The notes under the pieces were generated by a model. The model was not told the origin of the DNA. It worked only from the letters and a program-made list of their open reading frames with translations, and made no database searches. Positions 35,282-43,257 of a stretch of DNA of 64,000 bases are shown one piece after another. This DNA is from Ferrovibrio sp965278975 (lineage in GTDB: Bacteria; Pseudomonadota; Alphaproteobacteria; Ferrovibrionales; Ferrovibrionaceae): assembly GCF_965278975.1 (NCBI RefSeq), contig NZ_OZ257126.1, forward strand, positions 1 through 64,000, in the 5' to 3' direction. A program made the translations under genes and the position numbers. Position 1 is the first letter of the stretch, and each line of letters starts with the position of its first letter.

Positions 35282-36544
35282 TCAGCCGAACCGCGCCGCG
35301 AAGCGCTCATAGGCTTCGAGCTGCTGCACAGGCCCCAGGGCCGCCACGGCAGGCTTGCCGGCCCGCATGATGCGCTCGGCAACGCGCTTCACCGCCGCTT
35401 CATCGACGCGATCAACGGCGGCCAGGATTTCATCGATATCCAGCGTGCGGCCATAGACCAGCATCTGGCGGCCAAGCTGCTCCAGCCGTGAGCCGGAGCT
35501 TTCCAGCGACATCACCAGGCCGACTTTAAGCTGATTGCGCGCCCGCATCACTTCATCGGCGCCGACGGACTGAGTCAGCGCCGCCATTTCATCAGCCAGC
35601 ACCGGAGTCAATTCGCCCAGTTTCTCGCCGCCGGTACCGGCATAGATGGTGAGCAGGCCGGTATCGCGGTAGCTGGTAGGATAGGCATAGACCGAATAGG
35701 CCAGGCCGCGCTTCTCGCGCACTTCCTGGAACAGCCGCGAGGACATGCCGCCGCCCAGCACCGTGGCATAGACTTGCAACGCATAGAAATCGGGATCGCC
35801 GAAAGCGAAGGCCGGCACCGAGAAGGCGATATGCGCCTGCTCAAGATCGCGTTCCTCGCGCCGCTCGCCGCCGCCACCATATGCGGCGGCTTCGTTGGGC
35901 CGGCGCTTCGTGGTCGGCAACCCGGCGAAATGCTGGGCCGCCAGATCCACCAGCGCATCATGGTCCACCGCACCCGCCGCCGCGACGACAAGATTCGGTG
36001 CATGGTAATGGCGGTCGAGGAAGCCTTGCAGATCCTCGCGGCGCATGCCCTCGACGCGCTCGACGGTGCCCAGGATGGCGCGGCCCAGGGCCTGATCCGG
36101 GAAAGCCTGCTCCTGGAGATGATCGAAGATGATGTCGTCCGGCGTGTCTTCCGACTGGCCGATCTCCTGGATGATGACCTCGCGCTCGCGCTCCAGTTCT
36201 TCGGGATCGAAGGTGGAGTGCTGCAGGATGTCGGCCAGCATATCCAGCGCCAGCGGCATATCCGGCTGCATCACGCGGGCGTAATAGGCGGTCTGTTCGC
36301 GCGAGGTGAAGGCATTGAGATGCCCGCCCACCGCCTCGATCTCCTCGGCGATGGCGCGCGCGTTGCGCCGCTCGGTGCCCTTGAAGGCCATATGCTCCAG
36401 CATATGCGCCACGCCGTTGATCTCCGGCGTTTCATCGCGCGCACCGGCATCGACCCAGATGCCGACGGAAGTGGTTTTCACCTGCGCCATGGCGTCACTG
36501 ACAATGCGCAGGCCGTTGGGCAGAGTAGTAAGGCGCAGGCTCAT
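35282..36544 (-). CDS. M16-family zinc peptidase (mitochondrial processing peptidase-like)
   Basis: A 420-residue pitrilysin-type metallopeptidase close to the mitochondrial processing peptidase beta subunit. The inverted zinc motif is HMLEH, with the third ligand Glu about 77 residues later in the EREVIIQEI region. NGVAHMLEHMAFKGTE is typical of bacterial one-domain M16B enzymes. It is likely cytoplasmic, as no signal peptide is seen. The ATG overlaps the thrC stop by 4 nt. Its natural substrate in bacteria is not known. Confidence 0.95.
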   Translation of the reverse strand: MSLRLTTLPNGLRIVSDAMAQVKTTSVGIWVDAGARDETPEINGVAHMLEHMAFKGTERRNARAIAEEIEAVGGHLNAFTSREQTAYYARVMQPDMPLALDMLADILQHSTFDPEELEREREVIIQEIGQSEDTPDDIIFDHLQEQAFPDQALGRAILGTVERVEGMRREDLQGFLDRHYHAPNLVVAAAGAVDHDALVDLAAQHFAGLPTTKRRPNEAAAYGGGGERREERDLEQAHIAFSVPAFAFGDPDFYALQVYATVLGGGMSSRLFQEVREKRGLAYSVYAYPTSYRDTGLLTIYAGTGGEKLGELTPVLADEMAALTQSVGADEVMRARNQLKVGLVMSLESSGSRLEQLGRQMLVYGRTLDIDEILAAVDRVDEAAVKRVAERIMRAGKPAVAALGPVQQLEAYERFAARFG

Positions 36545-37944
36545 GCGATCACGCTATCGATAAAGCGGCGCACCGCGTTGGCATCATTGGGCAGGATGGT
36601 CATGCGTTCCGGGCGCTCGAACAGATCGGCCATGCGCGCCGGCAGCGGCGGATGCTGGCCGGTGGCAGCCTTCACCGCATCGGGGAACTTGGCGGCATCG
36701 GCGGTGGCCAGCGTCACCAGCGGGATATCCGCCGGCACCACGCCCCTGGCGCGCGCTTCCGCCGCCACATGCAGGCCCACGGCAGTATGGGGATCGATCA
36801 GGCGGCCGGTCTGCTTGAAGCCGAGCGTGATTGCCGCCTTGGTCGCCGCCTCGTCGGAACGGCCGGCGGCGAAAAGCTGCCGCGTCTCCGCCAGTGCGTT
36901 GGACGAAACGCTGAAGCCGCCGCTGCCATCCAGCGCCGCCATCATGTCGCGCAGCACGGCACCATCGCGGCCATGCAGATCGAACAGCAGGCGTTCGAAA
37001 TTGCTCGCCACCTGGATATCCATGCTGGGGCTGATGGTGGGGGCAACGCCGCTCTTGCGGTAATCGCCGGTCTCGAAGAAACGGGTAAGAATATCGTTGC
37101 GGTTGGTGGCAACGATCAGCTTGTGGATCGGCAACCCCATGCGCTGGGCGCAATAGCCGGCGAAAATGTCGCCGAAATTGCCGGTCGGCACGCAGAACGA
37201 CACTGGACGGTCCGGTGCGCCGAGCGCCAGGGCGGCCGCCGCGTAATAGACGATCTGGGCCATCACGCGCGCCCAGTTGATCGAGTTCACCGCCGTAAGG
37301 CCGGCACGATCACGGAAGGCGGCATCGCCGAACAGGGTCTTAACCATCGCCTGGGCATCGTCGAACGTGCCTTCCAGCGCGATGGCATGCACATTGGCAT
37401 CCGCCACCGTGGTCATCTGCCGGCGCTGCACATCCGATACGCGGCCATGCGGGAAGAGAATGAAAATCTCCAGCGCATTGCGGCCACGGCAACCTTCGAT
37501 GGCCGCCGAGCCGGTATCGCCCGAGGTGGCGCCGAGAATGGTCGCTTTCTTGCCCGAGCGCGCCAGCGCCCAGTCGAACAGCCGGCCAAGCAATTGCAGC
37601 GCCACATCCTTAAAGGCGATGGTGGGGCCGTGGTAAAGCTCAAGCAGCCAGTCGTTGGCATCAAGCTGGCTCAACGGCGTCACCGCCTTGTGGCCAAAGG
37701 CGCCATAGGCTTCAGCGATCATGCGGCGGAAATCGGCATCGGGGATCAGGCCGCCGAGGAACGGCTGCATGATGCGGAAGGCCAGTTCGTTATAGGAAAG
37801 CCCGCGCATGGCGCGCCATTCGGCGGCGGAGAATTGCGGCCAGCTTTCCGGCAGGTAGAGGCCGCCATCGCTGGCGAGGCCTGCCAGCAACACGCCTTCG
37901 AAGTCTAGAACCGGGGCCTGGCCCCGTGTGGAAACATATCGCAT
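36541..37944 (-). CDS. thrC: Threonine synthase
   Basis: A PLP enzyme converting O-phosphohomoserine to threonine, the last step of the pathway. The product is 467 residues from the ATG at 37944. It begins MRYVSTRGQAP, the ThrC signature. The PLP Lys is K112 in TIAFKDVALQ, with the phosphate-binding GATSGDTGSAA. It is the long (class I) form. A TTG at 37956 in frame is possible but overlaps the M32 stop and is less likely. The homoserine kinase gene lies in a separate rightward block at 27513. Confidence 0.97.
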   Translation of the reverse strand: MRYVSTRGQAPVLDFEGVLLAGLASDGGLYLPESWPQFSAAEWRAMRGLSYNELAFRIMQPFLGGLIPDADFRRMIAEAYGAFGHKAVTPLSQLDANDWLLELYHGPTIAFKDVALQLLGRLFDWALARSGKKATILGATSGDTGSAAIEGCRGRNALEIFILFPHGRVSDVQRRQMTTVADANVHAIALEGTFDDAQAMVKTLFGDAAFRDRAGLTAVNSINWARVMAQIVYYAAAALALGAPDRPVSFCVPTGNFGDIFAGYCAQRMGLPIHKLIVATNRNDILTRFFETGDYRKSGVAPTISPSMDIQVASNFERLLFDLHGRDGAVLRDMMAALDGSGGFSVSSNALAETRQLFAAGRSDEAATKAAITLGFKQTGRLIDPHTAVGLHVAAEARARGVVPADIPLVTLATADAAKFPDAVKAATGQHPPLPARMADLFERPERMTILPNDANAVRRFIDSVIA

Positions 37945-37952
37945 CGCTTCAC

Positions 37953-39440
37953 TCAATTAAGGTAACGCGCCTTGAGGTGCGCTTTGAAGGCATCGGTGCC
38001 GAGCGGCTTGCCCGTGGCGCGGCGCAGCAGATCGTCGGTGGAAAGCAGCGAACCCTGGCCATGCACATTGGCGCGCAGCCAGCGCAGCAGCGGCTTGAAA
38101 TCGCCCTTGGCGATGCCGGGCGCGATGCCCGGATCGGCCTCGCGCGCCGCCGCGTAAAGCTGTGCCGCCGCCAGGGCGCCCAGGGTATAGGTGGGGAAAT
38201 AGCCAATCGAGCCGGCAGGCCAGTGGATATCCTGCAAACAGCCATGGGCATGATCGGGCACATCGACGCCAAGCAGGGTCTGCATGCCATCGGCCCAGGC
38301 ATCGGGCAGATCGTTGATGGCGAGATCACCGGCCAGCATCGCCTGTTCCAGGCGGTAGCGCAGGATGACATGAGCCGGATAGGTCACCTCGTCGGCATCG
38401 ACGCGGATCAGGTCCGGCTTCACCCGGGCATAGAGGCTTTGCAGGTTGTCCAGCTCCCAGGCCGTCCCCTTGCCGCCGAAGATGCGGCGCAGCAGCGGGG
38501 CGGCAAAGGTGAGGAAATCGCGGCCACGGCAGACCTGCATTTCCACCAGCAGGCTCTGGCTTTCATGCAGCACCATGCCACGCGCCTCGCCCACCGGCTG
38601 GTCGGCCCATTTGCGCGGCAGGCCCAGTTCATAGAGCGCGTGGCCGGTTTCATGCAGCACGCCCATCAGCGAGCGGGTGAAATCGGTGGTGGCGTAGCGC
38701 GTGGTGATGCGCACATCCTGCGGCACGCCGCCGGTGAAGGGATGCGCCGAGACATCGAGGCGGCCATGCTTGAAATCGAAGCCCAGTGCCTTCATCAGCG
38801 CCAGGCCGGCCTCGCGCTGCTTCTCCACCGCGAACGGACCTTCCGGCGCCAGCGGTTCGGGCCGCTTGGCCTGGCGTGCCAGCGCCTTGTCGATGAAGCC
38901 GGGCAGGAACTTGCCGAGATCGGCGAACAGCTTGTCGATCCGCGCGGCCGAACCGCCCGGCTCATATTCATCCAGCAGGGCATCATACGCTGAACAACCG
39001 AACGCCTCGGCTTTGGCGGCGGCGGCCTCCCGAGTGAGTTCCAGCACCGGTGCGAAGGCCTTGGCAAAAGCCTTGAAGTCATTCGCCGGCTTGGCCTTGC
39101 GCCACACCATCTCGCAGGCATTGGCGGCTTTGCTCAACGCCTCCACCAGATCGGTGTTCAGCGCCGTGGCATGGCGCCACTTGCGGCTGATCTCGCGCAG
39201 ATTGGCCTGCTGCCAGTCGCTCAGGCCCGCCTGCGCCTCGGCCCCCTGGATCAGATCGCCCAGGGCCGGGTCGGTGAGCCATTCATGGCGGATGACGCTC
39301 AAGGTCGCCAGCTGCTCGGCGCGGGCCCCTGCCCCGCCTTCCGGCATCATCGCCGACTGGTCCCAGCCCAGCATGGCCAGCGCGCCGTTCAGCGCCGAAA
39401 GGCGGCGGAAACGCTGTTCAAGGGCGGCATAGGGTTTCAT
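37953..39440 (-). CDS. Carboxypeptidase Taq (M32 family)
   Basis: A 495-residue zinc carboxypeptidase of the M32 family, an all-helical fold with broad C-terminal exopeptidase activity. The zinc site HETGH lies near residue 265, in SLMGVLHETGHALYELGLP, and a downstream HESQSLLVE supplies the third ligand. LGWDQSAMMPEGGA and YFPTYTLGALAAAQLY are family blocks. It is cytoplasmic by lack of a signal. It lies between surf1 and thrC in the leftward run, with a 42-nt gap from surf1. M32 here is not part of the usual conserved thrC block and may be an insertion. Confidence 0.95.
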   Translation of the reverse strand: MKPYAALEQRFRRLSALNGALAMLGWDQSAMMPEGGAGARAEQLATLSVIRHEWLTDPALGDLIQGAEAQAGLSDWQQANLREISRKWRHATALNTDLVEALSKAANACEMVWRKAKPANDFKAFAKAFAPVLELTREAAAAKAEAFGCSAYDALLDEYEPGGSAARIDKLFADLGKFLPGFIDKALARQAKRPEPLAPEGPFAVEKQREAGLALMKALGFDFKHGRLDVSAHPFTGGVPQDVRITTRYATTDFTRSLMGVLHETGHALYELGLPRKWADQPVGEARGMVLHESQSLLVEMQVCRGRDFLTFAAPLLRRIFGGKGTAWELDNLQSLYARVKPDLIRVDADEVTYPAHVILRYRLEQAMLAGDLAINDLPDAWADGMQTLLGVDVPDHAHGCLQDIHWPAGSIGYFPTYTLGALAAAQLYAAAREADPGIAPGIAKGDFKPLLRWLRANVHGQGSLLSTDDLLRRATGKPLGTDAFKAHLKARYLN

Positions 39441-39482
39441 CGGCCGACTGGCTTCATCGCTTGGGCATCCCGGGGCGACCGG

Positions 39483-40202
39483 TCACAGCTGGTCGCGCTG
39501 CCGCCGACGATGCCACAACACATAGATCACAGCCAGCACCACGGCGGCGCTGTACCAGGTGAAGGCGTAGGCCAGGTGGTTATTCGGGATATTGAGCCGG
39601 GCATGGCCGCCGCGCGGCCAGCCGCCGGGCACCGGGGTGGCATCGGCATCGATGAACAGCAGCGGCGCGTCCTGAATCCCGGCCTGGGCCAGCATCGCCT
39701 GGGCATCGGCATAATACCACAGGTTGGCCTTGGGATCGGCGTCCGGGATCATCCAGCCCCTGATGCCGGGCACATGCACGATGCCGGTAACGCTGACCTC
39801 GCCGGTGACCTGACCGGCGGCGCGGCTTTCCACCGCCTTCAGTTCCGGCGGCACCCAGCCACGGCGTACCAGCACATGGCCCTGGCCATCGGCCCGCTTC
39901 ATCGGCACGATGATCAGATAGCCGAAATTGCCGCGCTCGGAATGGGCCAGCATGTGGAATTCATGGCTGTAGTCGAAGGTGCCGCGCAGGGTGACGCGGC
40001 GGTACATCCATTCATGCGCATCGAGCTTGCCCGGCGGCAACGCCACCGGCTCGGTGGCCAAGCCACGCTCCATATGCTCGATCAGGTCGAGCTTCCAGAA
40101 CAGCCGCTGCACCTGCCAGGTGCCAAGGCAAAGCAGCAGCACCAGGGCCGGCACGGTGATGACGGTAGGCCAGAAGGCCGGGCGGAAACCGAAAATGGTC
40201 AC
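39483..40202 (-). CDS. SURF1 family cytochrome oxidase assembly protein
   Basis: SURF1 helps insert haem a into subunit I of cytochrome c oxidase. The 239-residue product has two membrane helices at the ends (about 11-28 and 210-230) that flank a periplasmic domain, with GTWQVQRL near the start, VLVRRGWVP in the middle and HLAYAFTWYSAA at the end, all diagnostic. It follows the DUF983 gene by 4 nt in the cox cluster. Its placement confirms the cluster as an aa3-type oxidase set. Confidence 0.95.
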   Translation of the reverse strand: MTIFGFRPAFWPTVITVPALVLLLCLGTWQVQRLFWKLDLIEHMERGLATEPVALPPGKLDAHEWMYRRVTLRGTFDYSHEFHMLAHSERGNFGYLIIVPMKRADGQGHVLVRRGWVPPELKAVESRAAGQVTGEVSVTGIVHVPGIRGWMIPDADPKANLWYYADAQAMLAQAGIQDAPLLFIDADATPVPGGWPRGGHARLNIPNNHLAYAFTWYSAAVVLAVIYVLWHRRRQRDQL

Positions 40203-40206
40203 GGCA

Positions 40207-40578
40207 TTACTCGCTGAGCAACTCGATATCGGAAGAAGCCTTGTGGCGGAACTGCAGGGCGATCAGCACGGCCTTGAAGGGCCGCAGCATGGCAATCGAA
40301 CCGCCCAGGATCAGCGGCACCCAGAGCATCATGTGCACCCACATAGGGGGCTCGTATTTCAATTCAAGCCACAGCGCCAGGCCGACGACGATGAAACCCA
40401 GAATCAGGATGACGAATACCGCCGGGCCGTCGCCGGAATCGACCTTGGCGTAATCCAGGCCGCAGGCCGGGCAGGTCGGCCGCACGTTGAGCAGGCCGGA
40501 AAAGATCGGGGCTTCGCCGCAGCGAGGGCAGCGGCAGCGAAGCCCCGTGGAAATCGGCGATAGCGGCGGATACATCAC
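40207..40578 (-). CDS. DUF983 family membrane protein
   Basis: A 123-residue protein with an N-terminal zinc-ribbon-like half (CRCPRCGE and CPACGLDY) and two membrane helices about 52-72 and 82-98. This family is almost always encoded next to cytochrome oxidase subunit III and SURF1 in alphaproteobacteria. Its function is unknown; a role in oxidase assembly is inferred. The start codon follows ctaE by about 22 nt. The four Cys could bind zinc or copper. Confidence 0.9.
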   Translation of the reverse strand: MMYPPLSPISTGLRCRCPRCGEAPIFSGLLNVRPTCPACGLDYAKVDSGDGPAVFVILILGFIVVGLALWLELKYEPPMWVHMMLWVPLILGGSIAMLRPFKAVLIALQFRHKASSDIELLSE

Positions 40579-40600
40579 CGCTACCGCACCTTATTGGTCA

Positions 40601-41413
40601 TCAATGGGCGACCGATGGCGCCGAACCCCACCAGTAGATGCAGGCGAACAGGAACAGCCAGACCACGTCGACGAAATGCCAGTACCAGGCAGCCGCCTCG
40701 AAGCCGAAATGGTGATCCGGCTTGAAGTGGCCCTTCAGCGCGCGGCCGAGGCAGACGGCGAGGAAGATGGTGCCGACCAGCACATGGAAGCCGTGGAAGC
40801 CGGTGGCCATGTAGAAGGTGGAGGCGTAGATGCCATCCTTGAAGCCGAAAGCGGCGTGGCTGTACTCGAACGCCTGACAGGCGGTGAACAGCACGCCCAG
40901 AATCACGGTGATGGTCAGACCCTGGATCAGGCCCTTGCGGTCGCCATGCAGCATCGCATGGTGCGCCCAGGTGACCGTGGTGCCCGAGAGCAGCAGGATC
41001 AGGGTATTGATGAACGGCAGTTCCCAGGGATTGAAGGTCTCGATCGAAGCCGGCGGCCACTGGTGGCCGATGGCCTCGGTGGGATAGAAGGCCGCGCCGA
41101 AATAGGCCCAGAACCAGGCCACGAAGAACATCACTTCGGAAGCGATGAACATCACCATGCCGTAGCGCATGTGAAGCTGCACCACCGGGGTATGGTGGCC
41201 GTCATGCTCGGCTTCGCGCACCACGTCCGACCACCAGGCGATCATGGTGTAGATCACGATGGCGAAACCCGGCGCGGTCCACCACAGGCTGGCGCCATGG
41301 AAATAGGCGACCGCGCCGATGGCCAGGATGAAGGCGCCCATGGAACCAATGAACGGCCACGGGCTCGGATCGACGAGATGGTAGTCGTGATTGCGTGCGC
41401 TGCCAGCGGACAT
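40601..41413 (-). CDS. ctaE: Cytochrome c oxidase subunit III
   Basis: A 270-residue integral membrane subunit with seven hydrophobic segments. YHLVDPSPWPFIGS is the family start; EVMFFVAWFWAYF, with its conserved Glu, and GFHGFHVLVGTIFL are core motifs; HFGFEAAAWYWHFVDVVWLFLF ends it. It supports proton uptake and stability of the aa3 oxidase. It lies after ctaG with a 34-nt gap and before DUF983. The length fits the subunit III of Paracoccus-type oxidase. Confidence 0.97.
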   Translation of the reverse strand: MSAGSARNHDYHLVDPSPWPFIGSMGAFILAIGAVAYFHGASLWWTAPGFAIVIYTMIAWWSDVVREAEHDGHHTPVVQLHMRYGMVMFIASEVMFFVAWFWAYFGAAFYPTEAIGHQWPPASIETFNPWELPFINTLILLLSGTTVTWAHHAMLHGDRKGLIQGLTITVILGVLFTACQAFEYSHAAFGFKDGIYASTFYMATGFHGFHVLVGTIFLAVCLGRALKGHFKPDHHFGFEAAAWYWHFVDVVWLFLFACIYWWGSAPSVAH

Positions 41414-41447
41414 GGCTTTTACCCCCTCAGGACTTCACAAGTTAACA

Positions 41448-42059
41448 TCAGTTCACCGCCTTGGCCGGCTGGGTGCCAGCATCGCGGTCGGATACGCGGG
41501 TTTCCGGCTTGCGGAAGAAAGTGTAGCTCAGCGTGATGGTCTTGACGTCGCGCGCCTTCGGATCCTTCAGCATCTGCGGATCGACGAAGAACGACACCGG
41601 CATGTCGACACTCTCGCCCGGCTGGAGTACCTGCTCACTGAAGCAGAAGCAGGCGATCTTGTCGAAATACGGACCGGCCTTTTCCGGCACCACGTTGAAG
41701 GTGGCGGTGCCGACGATGGGCTTATCGGTGGGATTGGTGGCGCGGTAGAAGATCAGCGTCTCCTCGCCCGGCACCACCTTCACCTCGCGCTGCACCGGCT
41801 GGAAACGCCAGGGCATGTCGGGCGAGGTGTCGGAATTGAAGCGCACGGTAACCAGCTGGCCCGGCATCACGCCCTGGCTGCCCGGGGCCGCAGCCGAACG
41901 CTGTGGCGTGCCGGCAAAGCCGGTGACGCGGCAGAACAGGTCATAGAGCGGCGCCGAGGCGAAGGCACCGGCGGTCATGAAGGCGACCACGCCGACGCAG
42001 ATCATGGCGACGCGGCGGTTGGCGTTACCATCCTTGGCGCGGGTCTCAGGCTGGCTCAT
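41448..42059 (-). CDS. ctaG: Cytochrome c oxidase assembly protein CtaG (Cox11)
   Basis: CtaG/Cox11 delivers copper to the CuB site of oxidase subunit I. The 203-residue product has one N-terminal membrane helix (about 19-38), ASAPLYDLFCRVTGFAGT after it, and the copper-binding CFCF motif in KIACFCFSEQ. VDPQMLKD and LSYTFF near the end complete the family. Its ATG overlaps the stop of the small CoxF-like gene (ATGA). It probably works with the ctaB product and SURF1 from the same operon. Confidence 0.97.
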   Translation of the reverse strand: MSQPETRAKDGNANRRVAMICVGVVAFMTAGAFASAPLYDLFCRVTGFAGTPQRSAAAPGSQGVMPGQLVTVRFNSDTSPDMPWRFQPVQREVKVVPGEETLIFYRATNPTDKPIVGTATFNVVPEKAGPYFDKIACFCFSEQVLQPGESVDMPVSFFVDPQMLKDPKARDVKTITLSYTFFRKPETRVSDRDAGTQPAKAVN

Positions 42060-42205
42060 CCCGCGCCCCCCTTCAGCATCGGCCCGGTCATCTTGGCGAT
42101 GGTGATCAGGTAGAACAGGATCGCCAGGCCGCCGAGCACCAGCGCGAGGGCGAGGTTGCGGCCACGGCGGGGACGCTGGCCACCCGGCTTCTGCTCCTGG
42201 CTCAT
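42056..42205 (-). CDS. CoxF-like small membrane protein
   Basis: A 49-residue protein too short to be obvious. A basic, Gln/Arg-rich N-terminus (MSQEQKPGGQRPRRGRN) precedes one membrane helix (about residues 18-38) and the segment YLITIAKM, typical of the mini-ORF between ctaB and ctaG in alphaproteobacteria. It overlaps both neighbours by ATGA, so three genes are translationally coupled. A role in oxidase assembly is inferred from conserved position; its biochemistry is unknown. Confidence 0.82.
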   Translation of the reverse strand: MSQEQKPGGQRPRRGRNLALALVLGGLAILFYLITIAKMTGPMLKGGAG

Positions 42206-43194
42206 GGCGTCACCATGAAGCCGGGAAAGCCGGGCGCGACGCCAAGGCCGCGTTCCACCAGCAGCAGCGCGAACAGCAGGAATAGGTAAAGGATCGAATA
42301 GCCGAACATCTGCTTCGGCGCGCGCATGTCCTTGCCCAGCCAGATGCGGAAGGCAAGCAGCAGCAGGCCGCCGCCGAGCAACGCCGTGCCAATGCCATAG
42401 ACCGGGCCAACGAGTTGCAGCAGCCAGGGCGCCAGGGTGAGCGGCACCAGCAACAGCGAATAGATCAGGATCTGGCGGCGCGTCTCGGCTTCGCCGGCCA
42501 CCACCGGCAGCATCGGCACGCCGGCGCGCTGGTAGTCTTCCGAACGGTAGAGCGCCAGGGCCCAGAAATGCGGCGGCGTCCACATGAAGATGATGCCGAA
42601 CAGCAAAGCCGGCAGCAGGCCGATATCGCCGGTGACGGCGGCCCAGCCGATCATCGGCGGGAAGGCGCCAGCGGCACCGCCGATGACGATATTCTGCGGC
42701 GTGCGGCGCTTCAGCCACATGGTGTAGATGAAAACATAGAAGCCGATGGTCAGCGCCAGCAGCGCGGCCGCCGACCAGTTCAGCGCCAGACCCATCACGG
42801 CGATGGATGCCACCGAGAGCACCACGCCGAAGCCGAGGGCTTCCTGGGCGCCGATGCGGCCTTGCGGAATCGGCCGGCCACGGGTGCGCGACATCACCGC
42901 GTCGATATCGGCATCGTACCACATGTTGATGGCGCCAGAGGCACCGGCACCGATGGCGATGCAGAGCAAGGCGGTGAAGGCCAGCACCGGATGCAGCGAA
43001 CCCGGCGCCAGCACCATGCCGACCAGACCAGTGAACACCACCAGCGACATCACGCGCGGCTTGAGCAGCGCGATGTAATCGGAAGCGCGGGCGTCGCCGC
43101 CAAAATCGCCAGCGAAATCACCGGCGCCATAAGCGACGCCGAGGCCGGTTTGGCCGGCCTCGGGGCTTTTGCTGGTATAGCTCGCGTCAGTCAC
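42202..43194 (-). CDS. ctaB: Protoheme IX farnesyltransferase (haem O synthase)
   Basis: This membrane enzyme adds a farnesyl group to protohaem, giving haem O, precursor of haem A for the aa3 oxidase. The 330-residue product has LLKPRVMSLVVFTG and the Asp-rich NMWYDADIDAVMSRTRGRP prenyltransferase motif, plus the second motif YTMWLKRRTPQN. About eight or nine membrane helices are visible. The start is GTG at 43194. The N-terminal 35 residues are Gly/Ala-rich and variable. It overlaps the CoxF-like gene by 4 nt and lies downstream of a hairpin that separates it from ctaD. Confidence 0.96.
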   Translation of the reverse strand: MTDASYTSKSPEAGQTGLGVAYGAGDFAGDFGGDARASDYIALLKPRVMSLVVFTGLVGMVLAPGSLHPVLAFTALLCIAIGAGASGAINMWYDADIDAVMSRTRGRPIPQGRIGAQEALGFGVVLSVASIAVMGLALNWSAAALLALTIGFYVFIYTMWLKRRTPQNIVIGGAAGAFPPMIGWAAVTGDIGLLPALLFGIIFMWTPPHFWALALYRSEDYQRAGVPMLPVVAGEAETRRQILIYSLLLVPLTLAPWLLQLVGPVYGIGTALLGGGLLLLAFRIWLGKDMRAPKQMFGYSILYLFLLFALLLVERGLGVAPGFPGFMVTP

Positions 43195-43221
43195 GGGGCT
43201 TCACTCACTCCAGAACCTGAC

Positions 43222-43249
43222 CGGCGGTGACCGGAAACGGCCACCGCCG
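43222..43249 (-). other. Intercistronic hairpin between ctaD and ctaB
   Basis: Arms 43222-43233 and 43238-43249 pair over 12 bp with one G-U in the minus-strand RNA and a 4-nt loop. The stem lies 8 nt past the ctaD stop and 27 nt before the ctaB start. There is no T-run, so it more likely stabilises or attenuates the message than fully terminates it. Confidence 0.6.
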
Positions 43250-43257
43250 ACCGGGAC

